From an uncultured Paraglaciecola sp. (GTDB taxonomy: Bacteria > Pseudomonadota > Gammaproteobacteria > Enterobacterales > Alteromonadaceae): a stretch of 64,000 nucleotides of DNA. Where the stretch lies: assembly GCA_947498355.1 (NCBI GenBank), contig CANMKA010000017.1:21705-85704 (forward strand), given 5' to 3'. Positions 33,692-43,255 of this stretch are shown here, piece after piece (position 1 is the stretch's first letter; each line of letters opens with the position of its first letter). The notes beneath the pieces were generated by a model. That model was not told the origin of the DNA and did no database searches. It was given only the letters and a program-made list of their open reading frames with translations. A program made the translations under genes and the position numbers.

Positions 33692-34553
33692 GTTGCATTT
33701 TCTTCGCAAAACCTAAGATGCGCTTTTTAACCAAATACCGATCTTGAAAATGAAAGATGCTTTGCTTGCTCTCAATATCTGCTAAAACCTTTTGATTGAT
33801 CTCCAATAGGTTTTCAGGCCAATTAACAAAATCGATTTTTTCTAAATACTTTTCCTGCAACTTACCTAGCCTGTAGCGAGTAATACGATTGATATATAAG
33901 CGCCAATCAGACCACTTCAGTAAAGATAAACTATCGAATTCGTAACCGCACTCTTCATTAAAGATCACCTTACCAGGCTTGGGGTGAGGCACTTCTCCCA
34001 CATTACTATTTACCACTTTGGTAATAGCGGAATCTATCCAACCTAGCCCTATTGGCAAACGGAAACCTGTAGATTGAAGACGCTGTAAAAACTCGCCTTT
34101 TAGGCCATAACAATTTCCAAACAAACAATAATTATTTTGGACCAAGTCTTTATATTGCTCTATGTTTCTTCCTGAGAAAGGCAAACCCGCCACCCCATTT
34201 GCATAAGCGTTTTCGCGCAGCGTGTCATTCAGCCTAGGGAAAGCATTTTTGGTAAAACGCACGTCAGCATCGGTAAAAAAGTGAACGCCTTCATCTTCCG
34301 AAAACTCATGAACATATTGGTTCCAAGCGTTGCACTTGTCTCCGATAGACAAATCAATCACTTGTATTTTTTTATTATGCTGTGCTAACTCATTTAAAAT
34401 AGGCACGGTCTGATCACTGCAGCCATTAGCTATGACTTTCAATGCATGTAACCGCTCGTCACTATTTTCAAGCACACTCAACACTGACTGCTTAATATTT
34501 TGCTCTTCGTTGTGCGCAAACATCACAACTGAGTACTGACTAGCTAAGGTCAA
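33681..34553 (-). CDS. Glycosyltransferase family 2
   Basis: The protein has 290 residues and a GT-A fold. It opens YSVVMFAHNEEQNIKQSVLSVL, then LKVIANGCSDQTVPIL, VIDLSIGDKCNAWNQYV, and the metal site HFFTDADVRFTKNAFPRL. The C-terminal third (IGLGWIDSAITKVVN and onward) lacks membrane helices. The start is TTG three bases after the stop of the ligase gene; the internal ATG at residue 11 would cut into the fold. It is the second gene of a leftward two-gene operon and probably glycosylates the same carrier-linked product as its partner ligase. Confidence 0.82.
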   Translation of the reverse strand: MTLASQYSVVMFAHNEEQNIKQSVLSVLENSDERLHALKVIANGCSDQTVPILNELAQHNKKIQVIDLSIGDKCNAWNQYVHEFSEDEGVHFFTDADVRFTKNAFPRLNDTLRENAYANGVAGLPFSGRNIEQYKDLVQNNYCLFGNCYGLKGEFLQRLQSTGFRLPIGLGWIDSAITKVVNSNVGEVPHPKPGKVIFNEECGYEFDSLSLLKWSDWRLYINRITRYRLGKLQEKYLEKIDFVNWPENLLEINQKVLADIESKQSIFHFQDRYLVKKRILGFAKKMQHRP

Positions 34554-34556
34554 ACT

Positions 34557-35912
34557 CTATCCCTCTTTTAATCGTTTAGGATGGATACGCATACCATTTT
34601 TGTTACGTACTATCGGTTGTTCAACAACTGCATTTTCGCTGTCTTTTTTTGCCCTAAATATAATATCTTTGGCTAAGTTGAGCATTAACAGAAAATAAAA
34701 CGCTTCGAAAATAATCAAGTCTAAAAATAGCGAGCACACATAAAACCCGCTCAAACTAACAAACAAGACCTTATTTGCAAACTCGAGGAAAGGATATTTT
34801 TCCACACCGTTTTTTGATGCATAGCGAAAATATCGGAAATGCATATAATAAAAATAGAGAAAAATGATGCCACTCAGCAGACCTGTATTTGCCGAAAAAT
34901 TTAAAAAAGTATTATGGGCAACATAAGGATTTCGCTCAGGAAAATGCACACGAGTCGCTTGCTGAAACCTCTGCACTCCTACCCCAAGTAACGGATAGGT
35001 TTTAATTAATTCAAAGCCAACTTCCCAAGACTGAACTCTGGGGTCGATAGGTTTATCTTGTTCTTCTCGCGCCGACTCTATGGTCTCTGTGGTTCGATCC
35101 ATAAGTTGTCCGCCCTGATAAATAATGGCAGAAATAAACCCAACTAATAGAAGAATCCCCATTGCCCTAGACTTAATCAAAAAATAAGAGAAGATAACAA
35201 CAACAGACGCCCCCACTAAAGCACCTCGAGAGCCGGTTAAAATAATACTATGCAGTGAAAAGATAAATAGAAATCCGAGTGCCCCTCTAATAACCAGCGA
35301 CTTAAAATAAAACACTCCCATCAACATAAAAGGCATGCCTACCACAAATAAAGTGGCAAACACATTTTGGTCGCGATAAGGACTTCTCAGGGGACCATAC
35401 AAGCGGCCACCATATCCAAAACGACTCGCATCAAAATTAAAATATGCCTCGTTACTCCAATAGATATAATACGCGATCATACCCATGAAACAGTACATCA
35501 TAATTTCTAAATGCCTCTCCTTAGCCAAAAAAGGTAACGAAACAAAGTACATTAAAATGATCGTATTAAAGGTGCTAATTACTAACTCAGAAGAGGTCAG
35601 AGCCTTGTATGCCCCAAAGGGGCTAAAAATATCCGATAAATTGAAACTGATGAATAGAATAATTAATAAAATATTTTGCTTACGTTTAAAAACCGATAAA
35701 TCAACTTTACCAAACAAAATCGCTAATCCAGCGGCTGCAATAGTTGAGCCCGCCACGACCGTAAAGGCAGGGATCCCTTCAAAAACCCACGGCCAAATAT
35801 ATTGCGGCGCCATAATAGACATTAAAAAATAAGCGTAAACTCCTACTTCTGGCTTTTTGAACGATGTGACTGTTGTCGCACAAAGTAGTAGTAATAAAAT
35901 TGTTACGCCCAC
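34557..35912 (-). CDS. O-antigen-ligase-like membrane protein, exosortase A-associated O-glycosylation ligase type
   Basis: The protein has 451 residues starting at GTG with a strong AAGGAG site. It has about ten to eleven membrane segments. A large periplasmic loop between late helices contains PIDPRVQSWEVGFELIKTYPLLGVGVQRF and PYVAHNTFLNFSANTGLL, the usual Wzy_C pattern with its essential His. LTGSRGALVGA precedes it. The N-terminus (KKPEVGVYAYFLMSIMAPQYIWPWVF) matches the family predicted to O-glycosylate proteins in exosortase A systems (TIGR03097). It would transfer a lipid-linked glycan to protein or polymer in the periplasm. It is transcribed divergently from the HzsA-related gene. Confidence 0.8.
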   Translation of the reverse strand: MGVTILLLLLCATTVTSFKKPEVGVYAYFLMSIMAPQYIWPWVFEGIPAFTVVAGSTIAAAGLAILFGKVDLSVFKRKQNILLIILFISFNLSDIFSPFGAYKALTSSELVISTFNTIILMYFVSLPFLAKERHLEIMMYCFMGMIAYYIYWSNEAYFNFDASRFGYGGRLYGPLRSPYRDQNVFATLFVVGMPFMLMGVFYFKSLVIRGALGFLFIFSLHSIILTGSRGALVGASVVVIFSYFLIKSRAMGILLLVGFISAIIYQGGQLMDRTTETIESAREEQDKPIDPRVQSWEVGFELIKTYPLLGVGVQRFQQATRVHFPERNPYVAHNTFLNFSANTGLLSGIIFLYFYYMHFRYFRYASKNGVEKYPFLEFANKVLFVSLSGFYVCSLFLDLIIFEAFYFLLMLNLAKDIIFRAKKDSENAVVEQPIVRNKNGMRIHPKRLKEG

Positions 35913-36143
35913 GCCATCTCCTTGATATGGTTATAAAATGCAGCGCTTAAACTCATAACGAGTTTACAACTGATACAAACCCAATATTGTATTTTTTTAA
36001 ATAATCTGGCGCTAAAAAACACCGCGACTCGCAATTTGAACACATACCAGCATAAGTATCTATAATCACCAAACAATTTACAGGTTTTAGTCTGTCACAT
36101 ATGTAAAAGCCCTTCCTATCAGGTTATAGTTTGATTTGTATTC

Positions 36144-39119
36144 ATGATTGCTCATCTAATCGGAGTTCCTAAAATCAAACAAGCGAACATCATTGTTAAA
36201 GTGTGCGCAGTTATCAGCTGGGCCATCGCTGTTTTTAGCGCAATGCCTGCTGTTTCAACGACCCTAAATTATGACCTGGTATATGTCAGATATCCTATCG
36301 TCGATACCGCTAAACGAAATCATCAGAAGTACGTCTCTATTCCTCAAGGAGAAAGAGCATACCCTATTGCGCCTGGCGCTGACCTTATGCTTTTACACGC
36401 AGACGGTAGCGAAAGGATATTGGTAGATTGCGACAAATGCAGTGTGATGGACCCATTTATCTCTTACGATGGGAAAACTGTATATTACAGCCTAATCGAA
36501 GAACCCAAAAAGTCTTCGGCTAGTTGGATATTTAAAATCAAATTAGATGACCCTGATTACTTACCAATTCAGCTAACTTTTGACGACGGCTTTGATAGCA
36601 CGCTATATGCAGGAAACCGAAACCAGTCAAAAAAGTATGATCAACAGTTTTATCGCTCCATACGAGACATGGCCCCCGTCCCGTTAGCCGATGGAAGATT
36701 GATGTTTACCTCAAACCGCTCGGCTTTAACTGCGTTAAATCCAGGAACAAATGCTGTAATAGGCGCAAGCGTTCAACAACTATACGTCATGGACGACCAC
36801 GACGGTGAATTAATCACGGGTAAACTAGCCAACTTAACCCGCCTAGAGGCAGGTACAATTCATCTGGCTCAACACCCGATTCAACTTAAAGACGGGCGAA
36901 TTTTATTTTCTAGCTGGCAAGATGTTGGTCATAAATATCACTACGCCATGACCAACTTAATGTTAGTTAACCCAGATGGTTCAAATTTAACTCAATTTAC
37001 CGAACCTCACGACCATCATAAAATGGTCGAGCACTTCATTACTCAGTTATCCGACGAGCAAGTTATCTCTGGGATTTATTACCCATCATTTGACTATGGA
37101 TATGGCATCTTAATGCGGTATCCAATTGATCCTCCAGGACCCGATTGGATAAGAGGCTCAATTGAGCAGAGATACACCTATGGCGCAAAAGTCAGTTTTA
37201 GAGAATTTGATAGAAAAGGGGCGCTAACCATAACGCCACACACCACACCACGCGACATACCCGCACCTAACCTATCAGGAAAGTATTCCATGCCCTCTGC
37301 GGGACCCAATGGGGATTTACTTGTTGCCTACTCAAAAGGGTCAGTTAATCATTTTGGAGCAGTCTGCGGAAAGAAAAATCAATGTGAACCTCTTCGCTCA
37401 GGTATTTATCTCATTCCTGATGCCCCCACAAATATGATTAACGATCCAAAAGACTTAATCATGATAAAAGACGACATCGCCTACAACGAAATATGGCCAA
37501 GAGCCGTAGTGCCATATAAAGACATATATGGTCAAGATACACCTGATTTAATTCCCCCAACATCGATACAAAATAGCCAAGACGAACGGCTTAAAAAAGG
37601 TGAGGCAGCAGCCCTAATGGGTACCTCTTCTATGTATAACCGAGAAGAACTCGATGGAGGGGATATATTTCAAGCAAGGAGCAGCAGACGTGAAATTCAT
37701 GACGGTAATTGGACGATTCAAGGCGCTGAAGCTGGGGTGTTCACTAACTCAGATATTTATGCCGTAAGAATAGTCAGTTCGCCCGCCAAACCTTACACCA
37801 ATCCATTGAGCAAATATGGCGAAAACAAACAAGACTGGAAAGCGTCAAGGCCTTACCTTCAAGACCAACGTTTGGAGCGAGTGGTAGCAAGATATACATC
37901 TTTCCATAATGAAAGATGGGAAATTTTGGGAGAGTTCCCGCTCACTTATAAACACAAGCTCGATCCACAAGGAAATCCCGATAGCTCCTGGCTAGCAAAA
38001 GTTCCAGCAGAAACTCCGCTATTTATTCAAGCAATTGATCGTAAAGGAATGACCTTAAACAGTGAACTAACTTGGCGCGCCCTAAAATCTGGAGAAAAAC
38101 GTGCGGATTGCGGAGGATGTCACTCACACTCGATTGAATCCGTTAAGTTTGAACAAACGGAGGCAGGTAAACAGGCCCCAATTAAAAACGTAGCCGGTGT
38201 CACAGATGACGACCCTAGAATTCAAAATGCTTTATGGGATCTAACTCAGGGCTCAGTCCCTCTGCTTGATAATAACGGACAAGTAGAGTTCGTGCCAGGA
38301 ACAAGCTTTGGGGTGGAGTTCACTCGCGATATCGTACCTATACTGAATAAACACTGCGTAGACTGTCATACGAAAAATGGCAGCGCCTCATCCCTAGTAC
38401 TTGACGGGTCCAATGGGTTTTCGCCTTATTTAACCTTGGCAAGGGGAAAAGGTGTAAAGCCTAGAGAAAAGTATCGAATTCCACAAATTAGCCGGTATAT
38501 ACGTTCTCCGCAAGCCAGACAAAGCCTACTCACTTGGATAATCTATGGGGAACGTCTAGATGGTCGAACCAATGATACCCGAAAAGGCGATATCGATTAT
38601 CCAGAGAATCATCCAGTTCTCAACCTAAGTGAGGATGAAAAACGTTTAGTCGCCAGATGGATTGATCTTGGTGGCGCTAGAAACCTAACCCCAACCGATG
38701 GTTTCGGGTACACAGAAGACGTAATGCTACCGGTAATTAATTTATTGCCACCAGAGGCAGATGCTGAGAGTAACTTAGTTATTACTGCAGGATTTATCGA
38801 CGTAGGATCGGGGCTAGACTTAGCCAGTGCAGCAATATCAATAAATGCTGTCAGCATACCAGACAAAGAACCAAGTCTGTTTGCCAAACTCACTGATCTC
38901 TTCTCTGAAGCCAAAGTAGGTAAAGTCCTTTTTTCTAAATCTGCCCTTGGCCAGCACATAGACAAACACCATGTTTTATCTTTAAGCATACCCAAAAAGC
39001 ACATCGACGAAGAACAATACATCTTAGTCTCGGTCAGCATCGAAGATAAAGTTGGCAACAAAAACATTGCATCCTTACGCATATCCACAGACAATTTATC
39101 TGTTATTCAAGGAAAATAA
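36144..39119 (+). CDS. HzsA-related c-type cytochrome with WD40/TolB-like repeats
   Basis: The protein has 991 residues. An N-terminal hydrophobic segment (about residues 22-42) looks like a signal or anchor. The first half has propeller-like repeats: DLMLLHADGSERILVDCDKC, DGRLMFTSNRSALTAL, DGRILFSSWQDVGHKYHYA. The second half has heme motifs CGGCH (656-660) and CVDCH (738-742), the latter after RDIVPILNKHCVDC. A final beta domain contains VMLPVINLLPPEADAESN. This layout resembles proteins related to hydrazine synthase subunit alpha. Hydrazine synthesis is not implied: the organism shows no anammox features. It should be a periplasmic electron-transfer or oxidoreductase protein. It heads the operon running to 45.1 kb. 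Confidence 0.65.
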   Translation: MIAHLIGVPKIKQANIIVKVCAVISWAIAVFSAMPAVSTTLNYDLVYVRYPIVDTAKRNHQKYVSIPQGERAYPIAPGADLMLLHADGSERILVDCDKCSVMDPFISYDGKTVYYSLIEEPKKSSASWIFKIKLDDPDYLPIQLTFDDGFDSTLYAGNRNQSKKYDQQFYRSIRDMAPVPLADGRLMFTSNRSALTALNPGTNAVIGASVQQLYVMDDHDGELITGKLANLTRLEAGTIHLAQHPIQLKDGRILFSSWQDVGHKYHYAMTNLMLVNPDGSNLTQFTEPHDHHKMVEHFITQLSDEQVISGIYYPSFDYGYGILMRYPIDPPGPDWIRGSIEQRYTYGAKVSFREFDRKGALTITPHTTPRDIPAPNLSGKYSMPSAGPNGDLLVAYSKGSVNHFGAVCGKKNQCEPLRSGIYLIPDAPTNMINDPKDLIMIKDDIAYNEIWPRAVVPYKDIYGQDTPDLIPPTSIQNSQDERLKKGEAAALMGTSSMYNREELDGGDIFQARSSRREIHDGNWTIQGAEAGVFTNSDIYAVRIVSSPAKPYTNPLSKYGENKQDWKASRPYLQDQRLERVVARYTSFHNERWEILGEFPLTYKHKLDPQGNPDSSWLAKVPAETPLFIQAIDRKGMTLNSELTWRALKSGEKRADCGGCHSHSIESVKFEQTEAGKQAPIKNVAGVTDDDPRIQNALWDLTQGSVPLLDNNGQVEFVPGTSFGVEFTRDIVPILNKHCVDCHTKNGSASSLVLDGSNGFSPYLTLARGKGVKPREKYRIPQISRYIRSPQARQSLLTWIIYGERLDGRTNDTRKGDIDYPENHPVLNLSEDEKRLVARWIDLGGARNLTPTDGFGYTEDVMLPVINLLPPEADAESNLVITAGFIDVGSGLDLASAAISINAVSIPDKEPSLFAKLTDLFSEAKVGKVLFSKSALGQHIDKHHVLSLSIPKKHIDEEQYILVSVSIEDKVGNKNIASLRISTDNLSVIQGK

Positions 39120-39122
39120 ACC

Positions 39123-39923
39123 ATGCAGGTAAAGTCTTTACTCACACGTTCAATTACAGGTATATCACTGATATTACTTGCTATTAATGTATATGGATTA
39201 TTTCAAAATATCCGGCCAGATAATTTAGACAACGCAGACTTACGTTTTGAAAACGATGCCCCCATCAGTTTCTCCAAAGTAATGGATAAACTATCCAATC
39301 TACCTGAAGGCACTCAAGACACCTTAAGTGAATTACCAAAACTCGTTTCGACTGCCCTCGCCCATATCCATTGGAATGAAGAACCAGACCCAACAAAATT
39401 TAATCAACTGATCCCCATATGGGAAAACTACATACTATTTTTAATGGGCAAATTCAGTGGTATTCCTGAATACAAGAAGTATCACTTTACTCACTACAAG
39501 CGCAGTTTAGAAAGAGGAATCGGCTTGTGTGGCGACGCGTCTATGGTTAGCTCGCAAATACTCGATAAAAGGTCGATTCCTAATCAGATTGTTTCATTTG
39601 CTACTCACGTAGTAGTGGCGGCCAAAACGGAAAACAACCAAGAAGTCACACTCGATCCCGATTATGGCGTATTCATTCCTCATACTATTGCAGATATTGC
39701 TAATAACCCTGCAATCGTCACGCCGTATTATGCACAAGCAGGCTACTCAGAACGAGAAGCTGTAGGAGTGCAAAGTGTGTTCATTGGCGAATATCAAAGA
39801 TGGGATGGCGTTCAACACTTTGTGACTAAAAAATATTACTTCGAATCCTTATCTTATATAGCCAAGTGGGCCATTCCCTTATTGGGGCTAGGCTTAGCAT
39901 TTTTGTTAGGAAGAAAAGCGTGA
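39123..39923 (+). CDS. Membrane-anchored transglutaminase-like protein
   Basis: The protein has 266 residues. A hydrophobic segment at residues 10-28 anchors the N-terminus. The transglutaminase-like triad is visible: Cys136 in GLCGDAS, His162 in FATHVVV, and an Asp in TLDPDYG (178 or 180). The C-terminus is a second hydrophobic helix, WAIPLLGLGLAFLLG, followed by RKA. Such domains act as cysteine proteases, amidases or cross-linkers, here presumably facing the periplasm. Only three bases separate it from the HzsA-related gene. The GTG of the next gene overlaps its stop (GTGA). Substrate unknown. Confidence 0.75.
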   Translation: MQVKSLLTRSITGISLILLAINVYGLFQNIRPDNLDNADLRFENDAPISFSKVMDKLSNLPEGTQDTLSELPKLVSTALAHIHWNEEPDPTKFNQLIPIWENYILFLMGKFSGIPEYKKYHFTHYKRSLERGIGLCGDASMVSSQILDKRSIPNQIVSFATHVVVAAKTENNQEVTLDPDYGVFIPHTIADIANNPAIVTPYYAQAGYSEREAVGVQSVFIGEYQRWDGVQHFVTKKYYFESLSYIAKWAIPLLGLGLAFLLGRKA

Positions 39924-41056
39924 CCTTAAGAGTTGGGATCTACATTGAGCCGGTTAAAGTATCAGCGAAAACCGGTATCAGTCGCCATATCATTGGGCTA
40001 GTCGAAGCCTTAGTCAATTTAAATCACGACACGCACTACTACCTTTACTATCAAGCCGATCTATTAGGCCAGACGCATTTAAATTGGCTAAATACCCAGC
40101 AAAATGTAACCCATAGGGGGCTCAGGTTTCCGAAGAATTGGCTATCAGAACGCCCATCTTTATGGTGGAAACACTATCTGCCATTTCATCTATGGAAAGA
40201 CAAAATAGATGTATTTCATGGCGCAAATCACGCAATTCCTTTAAGAGGTAAATGCCCCAAAGTTGTGACCATACATGATTTAGCTTATTACTATATGGAA
40301 GTCCATGGCGAAGGCTTTGACCGATATTTACAACACACCACCAACCTCGCCATGGCGGTAGCCAACAAAGTAATTGCTGTGTCTCAATCTACTGCCAATG
40401 ATTGTATAAGAGAAGGGGTTCCAGCAAATAAAATTGAGGTGATATATCAAGGCTTTGAAGGTGTTCCCGAAGCCTTACACATAGAGCCAAAACCTACCAT
40501 GAGTTCTCAACCTTATATTTTGTTTATCGGTACTATCCAGCCTCGTAAGAATATAGAATATATCATCAAGGCGTTTAAGCAGGTCAGCGAGCACTACCCC
40601 CATCAACTCATTTTAGCGGGTGCTCCAGGTGATTCATCGGAAAATGCCGAGAAGCTAATTACAGAATTAGGGTTGAACGATAGAGTAACCCTACTCGGCT
40701 ACATCTCAGACGAAGAGCGAGATAATTTATATCGCCACGCAGACGTTTTTGTCTATCCAAGTAAATATGAAGGATTTGGCTTAGTATTACTCGAAGCTAT
40801 GTCGTATAACTTACCCGTCATTACCGCAGATAATAGTGCCTTACCAGAAGCTGCGGGAGATGCTGCTTTGTATTGCGACGCAGAAAAACCTGAAACCTTA
40901 GCTCAGGCACTCCAAGCATTATTCTCGCAGCCAGAAACAAGAAACACATTAATCGCGAATAGCCAAAAACAGATAGCCAAGTTCACTTGGCAAACCTGCG
41001 CTGAACAAACCTCAAGGGTATATCAGTCATTAGCCAAACAAGAGCATGTTAAATGA
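39920..41056 (+). CDS. Glycosyltransferase family 4
   Basis: The protein has 378 residues from GTG 39920 with AGGAAG upstream, overlapping the previous stop by four bases. The frame is open further back to 39866, but the extra residues read through the previous gene. The GT-B signs are VGIYIEPVKVSAKTGISRHI, VVTIHDLAYYYM, VIAVSQSTANDCI, PYILFIGTIQPRKNIEYII, and FVYPSKYEGFGLVLLEAMSYNLPVITADNSALPEAAGDAA. This is the mannosyltransferase-like group in which the EGFG motif binds the nucleotide sugar. It is translationally coupled on both sides. Confidence 0.88.
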   Translation: MTLRVGIYIEPVKVSAKTGISRHIIGLVEALVNLNHDTHYYLYYQADLLGQTHLNWLNTQQNVTHRGLRFPKNWLSERPSLWWKHYLPFHLWKDKIDVFHGANHAIPLRGKCPKVVTIHDLAYYYMEVHGEGFDRYLQHTTNLAMAVANKVIAVSQSTANDCIREGVPANKIEVIYQGFEGVPEALHIEPKPTMSSQPYILFIGTIQPRKNIEYIIKAFKQVSEHYPHQLILAGAPGDSSENAEKLITELGLNDRVTLLGYISDEERDNLYRHADVFVYPSKYEGFGLVLLEAMSYNLPVITADNSALPEAAGDAALYCDAEKPETLAQALQALFSQPETRNTLIANSQKQIAKFTWQTCAEQTSRVYQSLAKQEHVK

Positions 41057-42006
41057 GCCATATGGATATTTCGTTAATCATAGCCACTTATAATGGCGAA
41101 ACCACTCTCCCCCAACAGCTTGACAGCATTCAACGTCTACAAGTGCCAGAATCCGCCTCCATCAACATTATTTTTGTCGATAATAATAGCTCAGACAAAA
41201 CCTCGGAGTTGTTGACTTCATTTAACTGTGAATTTGAGTTTCACTACTTACATGAGAAAAAGCCTGGGAAAAACGTTGCTCTGAATACGGCATTAAATTC
41301 AGGCATTGAATTAGGCCAGTTAATTATTTTCAGTGATGACGATGTTATTTATCCTGAGTTTTATTTTGAGCGTTATTTAACCTTAGCTCGTGACCATACT
41401 GATTTTTCTATCTTCGGTGGGAAAGTCATAGCCAAATGGCCCTCCGAGCCCAGACCAGAAATGTTAAACGGTATTGATGCTGTCGTCGCATTTGCAACTA
41501 CACCTGAGTCAGCGGGTTACAGTGCAGGCGAGATCGACCCTATCAAGCTCCACGGCCCAAACATGGCTGTCAGGAAAACGTTGTTTGAGCAAGGGCTTAG
41601 GTTTAATGAAGACATAGGTCCAAACGGCGGGAATTACGTTATGGGTAGCGAAACTGATATCCTATATCGATTAAAAGCCAAACAATGCAAGGCCTATTTC
41701 TGTCCAGAGCTAAGTGTTCAACATATTATTCGTCCCGTCCAGTTTACGCCTAAGTGGCTGGCATCTAGAGCCTATAAAGCGGGACGCTCCCTAGTCAACC
41801 ATCATAGCAACCAACAGCAACAAAATAATGTTTCAATATTATTTGGATACCCTAGGTGGGCGGTCGCTAGGTATGCCCAACTGACTATTAAGTTGTGGGC
41901 GCACTCATGGTCAAAGAGTGAAAACTATTATCGATTACTATGGACACGTAATCATATCAGGGGCTATTTATTCGAATTTAAAGAGCAAGGACAAGGCAGT
42001 AAATAA
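41053..42006 (+). CDS. Glycosyltransferase family 2
   Basis: The protein has 317 residues. Its ATG overlaps the previous TGA (ATGA). GT-A features are ISLIIATYNGETTLPQQLDSI, NIIFVDNNSSDKTSELL, GKNVALNTALNSG, and the metal site IFSDDDVIYPEFYF. Acceptor-domain residues include HGPNMAVRKTLFEQGLRFNEDIGP and a GSETDILYRLKAKQCKAYFCP block containing the catalytic-base ED-like position. No membrane helices are obvious. It acts in the cytoplasm on the growing repeat unit. Donor unknown. Confidence 0.87.
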   Translation: MSHMDISLIIATYNGETTLPQQLDSIQRLQVPESASINIIFVDNNSSDKTSELLTSFNCEFEFHYLHEKKPGKNVALNTALNSGIELGQLIIFSDDDVIYPEFYFERYLTLARDHTDFSIFGGKVIAKWPSEPRPEMLNGIDAVVAFATTPESAGYSAGEIDPIKLHGPNMAVRKTLFEQGLRFNEDIGPNGGNYVMGSETDILYRLKAKQCKAYFCPELSVQHIIRPVQFTPKWLASRAYKAGRSLVNHHSNQQQQNNVSILFGYPRWAVARYAQLTIKLWAHSWSKSENYYRLLWTRNHIRGYLFEFKEQGQGSK

Positions 42007-42007
42007 A

Positions 42008-43240
42008 ATGAAAGTGACATACTTGATGAACGAGTTCCCGATTTTGACCGAGAACTTTATTATTTACGAAATACAAGGACTGCTAAAACGTAAGGTTGAC
42101 GTCAAAGTCTTAAGCTTGGCCGAGCCACAAACAGATAGGTTTTCTGAAATACCTAAGAAATTTGGTTTTGAGCATATTATTCGTTACGCCAAAAATTACA
42201 GTAATGAAAAAAGTCATCTATTTTTAACCATATTTTGGCTGCTCAGGCTGGTATTGAAGGGCCGCTTATCATCGGTAACCAAACTATTCAAAGATAAAAG
42301 TCAGTTCGGTATTTATCCAAGGTTCCACCTGCTCAGAATCGCCTACCAACTAGAAACTTGTCATCCCCAATCTGATATTTTGTTCTGTCATTTTGGGCCT
42401 CTTGGTAACCTAGGCGCATCTCTCAAATATTATGGGCTTATTAAGCATAAATTAGTAACAAGCTTTCACGGTTACGACATGTCTCGCACCCTGCAATCAG
42501 AAGGTAATCAAGTTTACGATTTACTTTTCTCTCAAGCCGAAAAATTGATTTTTGTCAGTCAATATTTTTGTGATAAAGCCATTGCATTAGGTTGCGCCAA
42601 AGATAAAACTGCCGTAGTACATACCGCAATAGATTGCGAGCTGTTTGAGTTTTCACCAAGAAGCTACCCAAATAATCAAACATTTAACTTTATTACCGTT
42701 GGACGCCTGACTGCAAAAAAAGACCATGCTTCTTTAATAGAAGTCTTTGCACAACTTATTCAAGCTAACCCGAACCTAACGCTAAACTTAAAGGTTGTTG
42801 GGTCTGGTCCAGATTATCAAGCTCTCGATACGCTTATTCAGGCATTGGGAGTCACCAGCAGGGTTAAGTTAATGGGCGCATTACAGCATCAGCAAGTGCG
42901 TGAGAATTTAAAACAGTCAGACATATTTGTACTCAACTGTGTAACCGCACCAGATGGCGACGAAGAGGGCATACCTGGCTCTATCATGGAAGCGCTAGCT
43001 TTGGGTTTACCCGTTGTATCGACTAGCCATACAGGTGTACCTGAATTGGTGACACACATGCAGTCTGGCCTAATCGCCACAGAATATAACAAGGAAGCCT
43101 TGCTTAAAATGCTACAAAAGATAATCGACCAGTCAGAATTGTGGCCAACCTTTACCAAAAATGGACGTCAAAAAGTCGAAACCGAATTTGAAAGAAATAA
43201 TGAATCGGACAAATTACTTAATTTGCTGACTACACTTTAA
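42008..43240 (+). CDS. Glycosyltransferase family 4 (colanic-acid WcaL-like)
   Basis: The protein has 410 residues from ATG 42008, with AAGGCAG upstream; the frame opens earlier at 41918 inside the previous gene. It begins KVTYLMNEFPILTENFIIYEI, characteristic of the WcaL-like branch. It continues with LFCHFGPLGNLGASLKYY, TSFHGYDMSR, ITVGRLTAKKDHASLIEVF, and NCVTAPDGDEEGIPGSIMEALALGLPVVSTSHTGVPELV. Cytoplasmic, adding a sugar to the lipid-linked oligosaccharide. It follows the family 2 gene after one base. Confidence 0.86.
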   Translation: MKVTYLMNEFPILTENFIIYEIQGLLKRKVDVKVLSLAEPQTDRFSEIPKKFGFEHIIRYAKNYSNEKSHLFLTIFWLLRLVLKGRLSSVTKLFKDKSQFGIYPRFHLLRIAYQLETCHPQSDILFCHFGPLGNLGASLKYYGLIKHKLVTSFHGYDMSRTLQSEGNQVYDLLFSQAEKLIFVSQYFCDKAIALGCAKDKTAVVHTAIDCELFEFSPRSYPNNQTFNFITVGRLTAKKDHASLIEVFAQLIQANPNLTLNLKVVGSGPDYQALDTLIQALGVTSRVKLMGALQHQQVRENLKQSDIFVLNCVTAPDGDEEGIPGSIMEALALGLPVVSTSHTGVPELVTHMQSGLIATEYNKEALLKMLQKIIDQSELWPTFTKNGRQKVETEFERNNESDKLLNLLTTL

Positions 43241-43255
43241 ACAAATGGATTACCT

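Noticed and set aside
36086..36110. CTGTCAC before the HzsA-related gene as a Pho box
   Set aside because: Only one half-site matches; positions 11 bases either side do not resemble CTGTCAT.
36144..39119. Evidence for anammox hydrazine synthesis
   Set aside because: Only a relative of one subunit is present, no partner subunits are nearby, and the context is polysaccharide synthesis.
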